Assembly (NCBI GenBank): GCA_033577755.1
Contig: JAVQXV010000214.1
Span: 1 to 5,209 of the forward strand
Origin: JANWXR01 sp033577755
Lineage (GTDB): Bacteria; Chloroflexota; Anaerolineae; Anaerolineales; UBA6663
DNA length: 5,209 nt
Direction: 5' to 3'
Notes under the pieces: generated by a model
Told to the model about the DNA's origin: nothing
What the model saw: the letters and a program-made list of their open reading frames with translations, nothing else
Databases searched by the model: none
Program-made: the position numbers and the translations under genes
In this document: positions 1-5,091 of the stretch, one piece after another
How the letters are laid out: each line of letters opens with the position of its first letter
How positions within the stretch are numbered: position 1 is the first letter of the stretch

Positions 1-232
1 GATAGTGCGCGAAGTTGTACACCGGCGCCATCGCCAGCAGGCGCTCCAGCTCCTCGTTGGAGGCCACCTCGTAAATCCACGCGCCGCCGTGCCTGCCGAC
101 GATGTGGTAACGGGCCACCAGCTTGCCCATCTCCCGGAGCTTCGCGGCGTAGTCCGGCATGCGCATCACGGCCTGAATCATTTCGGGCCGCAGCCGCGCC
201 AGTTCAAGCTCCCACAGAATCAGAAACTTCAT
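1..232 (-). CDS. Muconolactone delta-isomerase-like small protein (3' end cut by window edge)
   Basis: The 77 visible residues begin MKFLILWELELARLRPEM and carry a late motif SNEELERLLAMAPVYNFAHY. A short beta strand, a helix rich in Arg/Met/Lys, a GRHGGAWIYEV strand and the 'SxxELxxLLxxxPxY' helix match the muconolactone isomerase family, a ferredoxin-like (dimeric alpha-beta barrel) fold. Known members have about 90-96 residues, so roughly 15-20 C-terminal residues are missing, lost only to the window edge. The classical enzyme converts muconolactone to 3-oxoadipate enol-lactone in aromatic catabolism, but many family members have unknown substrates and nothing nearby suggests that pathway. 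The ATG is well supported: AAGGAG lies at 240-245, 7 bases upstream. That Shine-Dalgarno sits inside the end of the upstream small gene, whose TGA is 2 bases before this ATG, so translation is probably coupled. Family placement rests on recalled pattern similarity, not a search. A YciI-like or other dimeric alpha-beta barrel protein is the main alternative. Confidence 0.75.
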   Translation of the reverse strand, partial: MKFLILWELELARLRPEMIQAVMRMPDYAAKLREMGKLVARYHIVGRHGGAWIYEVASNEELERLLAMAPVYNFAHY

Positions 233-234
233 GG

Positions 235-420
235 TCAATCTCCTTGTGACTCAGCCGGCGCCCCGCCGGCGTCCGGCAGCAGGATGTGCCGTAGTAGGTG
301 GCGCGTTTCGTCGTAGTTCAGGCCGCTGCCCGGCTGCCTGCGTTCGCGCGGCGGCAGCGCGTTGAAGTCCAGGCGCTCGGCCTGTTTAGAGACGCGGACT
401 CGAAATGGCCCCATGCACAT
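235..420 (-). CDS. Small hypothetical protein (61 aa), first gene of a two-gene unit
   Basis: I do not recognise this protein. It starts MCMGPFRVRVSKQAERLDF, continues NALPPRERRQPGSGLNYDE with a TRHLLRHILLP segment, and ends AGGAPAESQGD. It is rich in Arg and Pro, has no signal peptide or membrane segment, and has one likely amphipathic helix (DETRHLLRHIL). I chose the ATG at 420 because GGGAG (428-432) stands exactly 7 bases upstream. The frame is open to an ATG at 501, but that longer form would run through the TACAAT box at 470-475 and the hairpin at 443-464. A third ATG at 414 is possible. The TGA ends 2 bases before the muconolactone-isomerase-like gene and overlaps its Shine-Dalgarno, so the two are probably co-transcribed and coupled. 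The alternative is that this is merely an untranslated leader that happens to be open; homologues with the same neighbour would settle it. Confidence 0.5.
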   Translation of the reverse strand: MCMGPFRVRVSKQAERLDFNALPPRERRQPGSGLNYDETRHLLRHILLPDAGGAPAESQGD

Positions 421-427
421 AAGGCGA

Positions 428-432
428 CTCCC
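428..432 (-). promoter_or_regulatory. Ribosome binding site deciding the start at 420
   Basis: The minus strand reads GGGAG, then 7 bases (TCGCCTT), then ATG at 420. This is good Shine-Dalgarno spacing and is the main reason to begin the small protein here and not at the upstream in-frame ATG codons (501 and 471). Confidence 0.55.
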
Positions 433-442
433 GTTTGATTGA

Positions 443-464
443 GCGTCCGGCGCATCCCGGACGC
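443..464 (-). promoter_or_regulatory. Leader hairpin or operator (8-bp stem, 6-base loop)
   Basis: GCGTCCGG (443-450) and CCGGACGC (457-464) are perfect inverted repeats around a 6-base loop (451-456). The stem is all G/C except one pair. It starts about 6 bases downstream of the TACAAT box, so it would lie at the very 5' end of the transcript of the small two-gene unit. It could stabilise the mRNA end, act as an attenuator-like leader structure, or be a dimeric repressor site. No U-run follows, so it is not an intrinsic terminator. Confidence 0.5.
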
Positions 465-469
465 GGCGC

Positions 470-475
470 ATTGTA
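470..475 (-). promoter_or_regulatory. Probable promoter -10 box (TACAAT) of the small two-gene unit
   Basis: The minus strand reads GGCTACAATG, with TACAAT at 475-470, one mismatch from the TATAAT consensus. Transcription would begin near 463, giving a leader of about 45 bases with the hairpin and the GGGAG site. No good -35 hexamer is visible at 16-18 bases upstream. A GTGACA sits 20 bases upstream, which is too far for a standard sigma-70 promoter, so the call is moderate. Confidence 0.4.
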
Positions 476-520
476 GCCGACTTTGGATTCTGGGCTGTCA
501 CGGACTGCGCTCTTCAGCCG

Positions 521-590
521 CGAATGGACGCGAATTTTCGCGAATGCTTCGTGCTCATTCGCGCTCATTCGTGCCTATTCGTGGACTCTC
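521..590. repeat. Period-10 array of CGAAT half-sites, inverted at its centre
   Basis: Read in blocks of ten from 521, the sequence gives CGAATGGACG, CGAATTTTCG, CGAATGCTTC, then GTGCTCATTC, GCGCTCATTC, GTGCCTATTC and GTGGACTCTC. The first three blocks carry CGAAT at the same place; the next three end in ATTC followed by G, the reverse complement of that half-site. The whole is therefore an imperfect dyad with its axis near 550 and a spacing equal to one helical turn. Open frames across it, for example the minus-strand one at 386-568, look like read-through of the repeat and not proteins. From memory, similar CGCGAATG/ATTCGTG spacer repeats occur in many environmental bacterial genomes. The function is unknown. 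Confidence 0.65.
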
Positions 591-684
591 AAAGCGGCGA
601 CGTCCGTGCTTCAACGCTTCGTCTTTGGGCTTGCGGGCCTCTAGGTGGCTTTGTGGAGGGAATTCTACACGCTTCGCCTTGCAA

Positions 685-747
685 GTGACTGTCACCGGGC
701 AATCAGCGCCCGATGGTTGGAGTTACCGGCTGCCCGGTGACAGTCAC
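685..747. repeat. 17-bp perfect inverted repeat with a 29-base spacer
   Basis: GTGACTGTCACCGGGCA (685-701) is the exact reverse complement of TGCCCGGTGACAGTCAC (731-747). Each arm also contains a self-palindromic core, GGTGAC-A/T-GTCACC or close to it. The spacer is 702-730. Both neighbouring genes point away from it, so it is unlikely to be a terminator for either. A small repeat-derived element (REP or MITE-like) or a binding site for a dimeric protein fits better. I see no target-site duplication. Confidence 0.7.
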
Positions 748-784
748 CTAAAGCTGCGCCCTTTCCGCTTTTCCCCACCTCCGC

Positions 785-790
785 TATGAT
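785..790 (+). promoter_or_regulatory. Probable -10 box (TATGAT) of the aminotransferase gene
   Basis: GCTATGATG contains TATGAT, one mismatch from consensus. Transcription would start near 797, leaving a leader of about 85 bases made almost wholly of 7-bp repeats. At 17-base spacing the -35 region (762-767, TTTCCG) matches poorly. The box also covers the ATG at 786, which argues against that codon being the translation start. Confidence 0.4.
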
Positions 791-806
791 GCCGGTCGTC
801 GGCATT

Positions 807-876
807 CAGCAATCATCAGTCTTCAGTCTTCAGTCTTCAATCTCCAATCTTCAATCTCCACTCCCCAATCTGCAAT
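807..876 (+). repeat. Heptanucleotide tandem array (CTTCARY type) forming the aminotransferase leader
   Basis: Ten consecutive 7-mers in exact register: CAGCAAT, CATCAGT, CTTCAGT twice, CTTCAAT, CTCCAAT, CTTCAAT, CTCCACT, CCCCAAT and CTGCAAT. Five bases later comes the ATG at 882. Such 7-bp arrays resemble the short tandemly repeated repetitive (STRR) sequences known in cyanobacteria, and the CCCCAAT unit matches that style. The frame is open through the array, which would add a Ser/Leu/Gln-rich N-terminus to the aminotransferase, but this is probably not translated. Confidence 0.85.
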
Positions 877-881
877 CCAAC

Positions 882-2054
882 ATGCCCTTCTCCCCCGCCT
901 CCCGAATGCAGCGCCTGCCCGTCTATTTTTTCCAGCGGCTTAATCAGCGCGTGGCCGAGCTGAAGGCGCAGGGCCGTGACGTCATCCGCCTGGACGCCGG
1001 CTCGCCCGACCTGCCGCCCGCGCCGCACATCATCGCTGCGCTGGAAGAGTCCGCCCGCAACCCGAACAACCACGGCTACCAGAACTACGCCGGCAACCCC
1101 GACTACCGCGCCGCCTGGGCTGCGTGGTATGGCCGCCGCTTCGGCGTGGAGCTTGACGCCGAGAGCGAAGTGCTTGGCCTGATCGGCTCGAAGGAGGGCA
1201 TATTCAACCTGCATCTGGCCATGGTGAACGAGGGCGATGTGGTGCTCGTGCCCGACCCCGGCTACCCGCCTTACACCGCCGGCGCCCTGTTCGCCGGCGC
1301 GCAGGTGGTGCAGCTGCCGCTGTTGGCGCGCAACGGCTACCTGCCGGACTTCGCTGCGCTGCCCGAAGAGACGCTGTGCCGCGCGCGCCTGCTCTGGCTG
1401 AACTATCCCAACAACCCAACCGGCGCAGTCGCTTCGCTGGAGTTCTTCGCGGAGGTCGTGGCGCTGGCGCGGCGCTACGGCTTCCTCATCGCCCACGACG
1501 CGCCCTACACCGAGATCACCTACGACGGTTCCCGCGCGCCCAGCCTGCTGCAGGTTCCCGGCGCGCGCGAGGTGGCGGTGGAGTTCCACTCGCTCTCCAA
1601 GACCTACAACATGGGCGGCTGGCGTTTGGGCGTGGCGGTGGGCAACGCCGAAGTGCTGCGCGCACTGGCAACATTGAAGAGCAACGTGGACTCCGGCACG
1701 TTCAAGGCGGTGCAGGCTGCCGGCATCGCCGCCCTCACCGGCGACCAGAGCTGGACGCAGGCGCGCAACGAACATTACCGCCGCCGCCGCGACTTAGCAG
1801 TGGAGGCCCTGCGCGCAGCAGGCCTGCGCGTCGAGACGCCGCCCGCCGCCCTCTACCTCTGGGCGCAACTGCCGGACGGGGTGGATGACTACACCTACGT
1901 GAGTGAGCTATTGGAGCAGACCGGCGTCAGCCTGACCCCCGGCTCGGTCTTTGGGCCAAGCGGCGCAGGCTACGTGCGCGTCTCGCTGTGCCTGGCGGAT
2001 GACAGGCTGGAAGAGGCGATGAGGAGGGTGAAGGGGTGGGGGAGTGGAAAGTAG
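882..2054 (+). CDS. dapL: Class I/II PLP-dependent aminotransferase, LL-diaminopimelate aminotransferase type
   Basis: A 390-residue cytosolic aminotransferase of normal family length. DapL makes LL-2,6-diaminopimelate directly from tetrahydrodipicolinate with glutamate as amino donor, for lysine and peptidoglycan synthesis. Visible fold-type-I landmarks are GSKEG (112-116, phosphate loop), NYPNNPTG (174-181), D206 and Y209 (pyridoxal ring contacts), SLSK with the Schiff-base Lys240, R248 in GGWRLG (phosphate contact), and R366 in YVRVSL (substrate carboxylate). The GSKEG and SLSKTYNM-x-GWR motifs, and the order of conserved blocks, match DapL-like enzymes as I remember them; another glutamate-dependent aminotransferase of the same clade is possible. 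I chose the ATG at 882 because the N-terminus then fits the family. The frame is open to an ATG at 786, but that extension is translated tandem repeat and overlaps the -10 box. An ATG at 906 is a further alternative. No Shine-Dalgarno precedes 882. The last residues (GWGSGK) and the TAG come from the downstream repeat array. Confidence 0.85.
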   Translation: MPFSPASRMQRLPVYFFQRLNQRVAELKAQGRDVIRLDAGSPDLPPAPHIIAALEESARNPNNHGYQNYAGNPDYRAAWAAWYGRRFGVELDAESEVLGLIGSKEGIFNLHLAMVNEGDVVLVPDPGYPPYTAGALFAGAQVVQLPLLARNGYLPDFAALPEETLCRARLLWLNYPNNPTGAVASLEFFAEVVALARRYGFLIAHDAPYTEITYDGSRAPSLLQVPGAREVAVEFHSLSKTYNMGGWRLGVAVGNAEVLRALATLKSNVDSGTFKAVQAAGIAALTGDQSWTQARNEHYRRRRDLAVEALRAAGLRVETPPAALYLWAQLPDGVDDYTYVSELLEQTGVSLTPGSVFGPSGAGYVRVSLCLADDRLEEAMRRVKGWGSGK

Positions 2055-2126
2055 AAAGTAGGGGGTGGAGATTGAAGACTGAGAACTGAAGACTGAAGAC
2101 TGGAGATTGGAGATTGGAGATTGGAG
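2043..2126 (+). repeat. Heptanucleotide tandem array (ATTGRAG/ACTGAAG type), containing the aminotransferase stop
   Basis: Twelve 7-mers in register: AGTGGAA, AGTAGAA, AGTAGGG, GGTGGAG, ATTGAAG, ACTGAGA, ACTGAAG twice, ACTGGAG and ATTGGAG three times. These are the reverse complement of the unit type found upstream of the gene. Bases 2071-2095 match the reverse complement of 817-841 at 23 of 25 positions. The TAG stop codon (2052-2054) falls in the second unit. Confidence 0.85.
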
Positions 2127-2130
2127 AAGC

Positions 2131-2168
2131 CATCCGTTTTCATCCGCTCATCCGTTACTGCATCCGTT
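2131..2168 (+). repeat. Four CATCCG boxes, with one inverted copy downstream
   Basis: CATCCG starts at 2131, 2141, 2149 and 2161 (steps of 10, 8 and 12), mostly as CATCCGTT. An inverted CGGATG lies at 2215-2220. Between them are an 11-bp near-palindrome (CAGACGGTCTG, 2171-2181) and a run of seven T (about 2192-2198). The layout recalls the half-site array at 521-590. The T run has no strong stem before it, so I do not call a terminator. Confidence 0.5.
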
Positions 2169-2223
2169 GGCAGACGGTCTGTCGCTTTGAATTTTTTTGT
2201 CCACGTTGGCCGGGCGGATGGGG

Positions 2224-2279
2224 AGAGGAAAGTGGAGAGTAGAGAGTGGAGAGTGGAGAGTGGAGAGTGGAGAGTGGGA
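2224..2279 (+). repeat. Heptanucleotide tandem array (AGTGGAG type) in the convergent gap
   Basis: Eight 7-mers in register: AGAGGAA, AGTGGAG, AGTAGAG, AGTGGAG four times, and AGTGGGA. The four central units are identical. On the plus strand a GG pair recurs every 7 bases, so the strand is purine-rich. The array ends 4 bases before the TGA of the TPR gene. Together with the array at 2043-2126 and the CATCCG boxes it fills nearly all of the 229-base gap between two convergent genes; no standard hairpin-plus-U terminator is visible on either strand. Confidence 0.85.
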
Positions 2280-2283
2280 AAGG

Positions 2284-3795
2284 TCACTCTGTGATTCGTT
2301 CTGCGGCTTGGCGGTGGCGCTCGGCGTAGTCTGCTAGACCCATCTTGTCGAATAACTGCGCTGCGCGCAGCAGGTAAGGCCTGGCACGTTCTGCCCGGCC
2401 AAGGCGCAAGAGTTCCCAGCCGAAATTAGCGATTTGAGCCGGCATGCTGTAGCGGTCGCCGATGCTCTGATATAGAGCAGTAGCTTGCTGTAGCAATTCA
2501 TCAGCCTTTTGGGGTTCGTCAAGTAAGTACATCCTGCCTTGCGCGGCGAGCACGTTGGCTTCGCCAAGCCGGTCGCCGATGGCGCGGAAGAGGGCCAGTG
2601 CCTGCTCGTAGTACTGCTGCGCTTCCGCGTACTGCCCGCGCGCTTGTGCCACTTCACCGAGACCGGTCAGGTTCACGGCAATCTCAGCCTGCCGCCCCAA
2701 CTGCTGATTTAGCGCCAGTGCCTGCTCGTAGTACTGCTGCGCTTCCGCGTACTGCCCGCGCGCTTGTGCCACTTCACCGAGACCGGTCAGGTTCACGGCA
2801 ATCTCAGCCTGCCGCCCCAACTGCTGATTTAGCGCCAGTGCCTGCTCGTAGTACTGCTGCGCTTCCGCGTACTGCCCGCGCGCTTGTGCCACTTCACCGA
2901 GACCGGTCAGGTTCACGGCAATCTCAGCCTGCCGCCCCAACTGCTGATTTAGCGCCAGTGCTTGAGAGTAACTCTCCAGCGCGGCGTCGTGTTCAGCATG
3001 TAGTCGGGCGATCTCGCCTTGCCGATACAGGGCCTCGGCCTCCATCCGCCTGTCCCCTAGCTCCCGGCTCAAGGCGAGTTGGGCCTGAGCGTGGGTTTGC
3101 GCCTCGGCAAAGCGGTTGCTGCGATACAACAGGTAGGCGACTTTGCCGTGCAGGTCGGCCAGCAGCGCGGGCGCGGCTTCGGCGCCGGCTTTGTACTCTT
3201 CCAGCAGGCCGGTGTACAGGCGCGTTAGCCGTTCCAGGTCATCCACGCTGTCCACGCGCACCGGCTGGTCGGCGGCCTCGGCCCGTAGCCGGCGGATGGC
3301 GGGCTGAGTGGCTACGGTGAAGTCGAACACGCCGCTGCGCTGGCTCCAGGTGTTGGGCGCGTAGCGGGCGGCGTCGCGTGCGCCTTGCTCCGTCACCCAG
3401 AAGACCAGTGTGTGCGGGTAGGCGCTCAGGTGCTCGCGTTGCGTGTCGAGGTAGGCCCAGGCGGTGGCGGGGTCGTCCGGGCTGGTGCGTTCCAGGTCGT
3501 AGATGAAAATGACTGCCGGGCGCTGGTGGAGTTCCGGGGGCAGGCGCTCCAGGTAGCCGAGCGGGTTGCGCCGGCCGGGGTGCAGGGTGTACTCGAAGAC
3601 GGGCAGGGGGGCCACCAATTCACGCAGGGCGGCCACCACCCCCTCGCGCGCCGGGACGGTGTTGTACAGGGCAAAGACGAACGCGCCGCGCGGCGTGTGG
3701 CGCAGCAGCACGGCCAATTGCGCGAATTCGGGTCGGGCCAGGTACTCCGGCAGGGTCAAGCCGATGGTGGTCGGCACCGTCAGAGGAACTTGCAT
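2284..3795 (-). CDS. TPR protein with an N-terminal P-loop-less NTPase-like domain (503 aa)
   Basis: Residues 1-160 look like an inactivated P-loop NTPase domain. GAFVFALYNTVPAREGVVAAL (37-57) has the strand-loop-helix layout of a P-loop but no GK[ST]. RPAVIFIYDLE (92-102) resembles Walker B with D100. VFWVTEQGARDAARYAPNTW (131-150), then SQRSGVFDF, is a conserved-looking block I associate with Chloroflexota TPR proteins. Residues 211-490 are seven TPRs, each exactly 40 residues: 211-250, 251-290, 291-330, 331-370, 371-410, 411-450 and 451-490. The three central motifs are identical in protein and DNA. No signal peptide or membrane segment is seen, so it is probably cytosolic. TPRs form a superhelix for protein binding. 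The ATG lies 3 bases after the stop of the ATPase gene with only a weak Shine-Dalgarno (GAG), so coupled translation is likely. Probable role: partner or sensor subunit of that ATPase in a STAND-like system. The ligand and output are unknown. Confidence 0.9.
   Translation of the reverse strand: MQVPLTVPTTIGLTLPEYLARPEFAQLAVLLRHTPRGAFVFALYNTVPAREGVVAALRELVAPLPVFEYTLHPGRRNPLGYLERLPPELHQRPAVIFIYDLERTSPDDPATAWAYLDTQREHLSAYPHTLVFWVTEQGARDAARYAPNTWSQRSGVFDFTVATQPAIRRLRAEAADQPVRVDSVDDLERLTRLYTGLLEEYKAGAEAAPALLADLHGKVAYLLYRSNRFAEAQTHAQAQLALSRELGDRRMEAEALYRQGEIARLHAEHDAALESYSQALALNQQLGRQAEIAVNLTGLGEVAQARGQYAEAQQYYEQALALNQQLGRQAEIAVNLTGLGEVAQARGQYAEAQQYYEQALALNQQLGRQAEIAVNLTGLGEVAQARGQYAEAQQYYEQALALFRAIGDRLGEANVLAAQGRMYLLDEPQKADELLQQATALYQSIGDRYSMPAQIANFGWELLRLGRAERARPYLLRAAQLFDKMGLADYAERHRQAAERITE
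2594..2961 (-). repeat. Three perfect 120-bp tandem repeats inside the TPR gene
   Basis: Copies at 2594-2713, 2714-2833 and 2834-2953 are identical base for base by eye, and identity continues 8 bases into the flank (to 2961). Each copy encodes one 40-residue TPR, so copy number can change without altering the frame. Synonymous positions are also identical, while flanking TPRs are clearly diverged. This indicates recent duplication or ongoing gene conversion. An assembler could also have collapsed or expanded this stretch. Confidence 0.97.
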
Positions 3796-3798
3796 AGC

Positions 3799-5091
3799 TC
3801 AATCGGCGTGGCCGGTGCGCTTCTTTACTTCCGGCAGGAGGATAGGATGCACATCGCACCAGCGGTCGCCGCCGTTGCTGTACTCCAGCAGCGCCGACAT
3901 CTGCAGCAGCTCCTGATGAACGGGGTCGGCGCTGAGGGTCTTATCGCGGAAGCGCTCCCACAGCACGGGGTAGTGCTCGCTGCGCAACATGCGGATGAAG
4001 TCCCCCAGTTCCTCGCCGATGGCCCCGCGAGCATCCTCTGGCTGAATCTGTTCCGCGTTGCCGCGCGCCAGTGCCCGCGTCGCAGCATTGCGCATCATGC
4101 GGATGAGGAAGCGCGGCGCGCCGCCGCTGGCCTCGACCAGCAAGCGCAGCGCCTCCGCATCAATGCGCTCCGTTGCCAGCCGGTTGGTGACGATTTGTTC
4201 GAGACAGGCATGTCCCTCCGAATTTGGGCTGCCGTCGCGGTTCACACGCTTCAGGTTGGGCAGCGAATAACGTTCGCCAAAACCGTCTTTGATCTGGGTG
4301 TACGTCTCGGAGTACACCAGCTCGATGGGGAAGGTGTAGATCACCGAGACGTTGCGCAAGGCGGTCAGGGCGTATTGGTGGTCGCAAAAGATTTCGCGCG
4401 AGCGGGCCAGATCGGGCTTGTCGGTGCCCTCCACGGTGAGCAGGGGCATGCGCCGGGTCTGCACGGTCAGCAGGCCGGCGACCTCGTCCACCTGGCTCAG
4501 CAGCTCGCTCAGGTTTTCGTCCACGTACTTCTGCAGATTGGCCCGCGAGGTCGCGGAGAGCGAGTACTTGGCCTCCAGCTCGGCGACGCCGATGCTCAGC
4601 TTCGCCGCGATTTCGGTCGGCTGAACCTGCGGCAGTTTTACCAGCCCCGGGCCGTAGAGCCGCTCCTGCAGGAATTCGCCCAGCCTCTGAAGCAGTCCCT
4701 GTACCGCCTCCACCGGAGAGCGGGTGATGATGTCGAGCGAGACGGCTCGTTTGAACACCGCCAGCGCCATGCTCAGCACCACATCGTGATAGGTGAGGGT
4801 GGCAATCTGGCGCGAGACGTCCACAGGGATCACTTCATACCGGTTGCCGTAGGCCTCCTCCAGGCGCTCGGCCAGGCGATTAAGTTCGGTGGTTTTGCCG
4901 CTGCCGCGATGCCCGCTCAACAGCAGTTTGACCGTCTGGCCGGACTGGCGCAGGCTGAGCAGGAGCTGTTCCATTTGCCCGAGCGGGCTGCCGGGCCGCG
5001 CGACGTAGAACTCCCGTAACGCCTGGCCACTCAAAGGGGCGCGCGGATCGAAAACGGCGATGGCTTCTGAAAGTGTGGTTGCTTTGGGCAT
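3799..5091 (-). CDS. P-loop ATPase (AAA/STAND-like, 430 aa), first gene of the ATPase-TPR operon
   Basis: The protein opens with AIAVFDPRAPLSGQALREFY, a lead-in I associate with cyanobacterial and Chloroflexota ATPases paired with TPR or STAND partners. Walker A is intact at GHRGSGKT (60-67; K66, T67), followed by the TEL start of the helix. A Walker B-like strand is PLLTVEGTDKPD (216-227), where E221 stands in place of the usual first Asp and D224 follows. NVSVIYTFPIELVYSE (247-262) fits the sensor-1 strand. SGGAPRFLIRMMRNAATRAL (322-341), with R327, resembles the GGxPR start of the C-terminal helical or winged-helix region; the tail (370-425) looks like a winged helix. It is probably cytosolic and uses ATP binding or hydrolysis to switch state. 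The start at 5091 is the only ATG, GTG or TTG near the domain start. A promoter and an inverted repeat lie at its 5' end, and the TPR gene follows after 3 bases. An ORC/Cdc6-like or KAP-like AAA assignment is possible; I am sure of the ATPase, not of the subfamily. Confidence 0.9.
   Translation of the reverse strand: MPKATTLSEAIAVFDPRAPLSGQALREFYVARPGSPLGQMEQLLLSLRQSGQTVKLLLSGHRGSGKTTELNRLAERLEEAYGNRYEVIPVDVSRQIATLTYHDVVLSMALAVFKRAVSLDIITRSPVEAVQGLLQRLGEFLQERLYGPGLVKLPQVQPTEIAAKLSIGVAELEAKYSLSATSRANLQKYVDENLSELLSQVDEVAGLLTVQTRRMPLLTVEGTDKPDLARSREIFCDHQYALTALRNVSVIYTFPIELVYSETYTQIKDGFGERYSLPNLKRVNRDGSPNSEGHACLEQIVTNRLATERIDAEALRLLVEASGGAPRFLIRMMRNAATRALARGNAEQIQPEDARGAIGEELGDFIRMLRSEHYPVLWERFRDKTLSADPVHQELLQMSALLEYSNGGDRWCDVHPILLPEVKKRTGHAD

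Noticed and set aside
386..568. A minus-strand open frame of 60 codons
   Set aside because: It reads through the CGAAT period-10 array and the promoter region, has no ribosome binding site, and overlaps the better-supported gene at 235-420.
807..876. CRISPR array
   Set aside because: The units are 7 bp in direct contact with no spacers; the arrays at 2043-2126 and 2224-2279 are the same in this respect.
786..881. N-terminal extension of the aminotransferase from an ATG at 786
   Set aside because: It is translated tandem repeat (Ser/Leu/Gln-rich), overlaps the probable -10 box, and homologues begin near the ATG at 882.
837..1775. A minus-strand open frame of 312 codons
   Set aside because: It is the antisense shadow of the aminotransferase and has His/Ala/Gly/Arg-rich composition without motifs.
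2171..2198. Intrinsic terminator for the aminotransferase
   Set aside because: A T7 run is present, but the preceding CAGACGGTCTG dyad has a one-base centre and cannot form a normal hairpin; other stems there are 4 bp at most.
2598..3320. A plus-strand open frame with three repeated Ala/Pro/Arg-rich blocks
   Set aside because: The blocks are only the reverse reading of the 120-bp TPR repeats.
3385..5019. A 544-codon open frame on the plus strand
   Set aside because: It lies antisense to both the ATPase and TPR genes, which have clear domains. Long antisense frames are common in GC-rich DNA and this one shows no recognisable motif.
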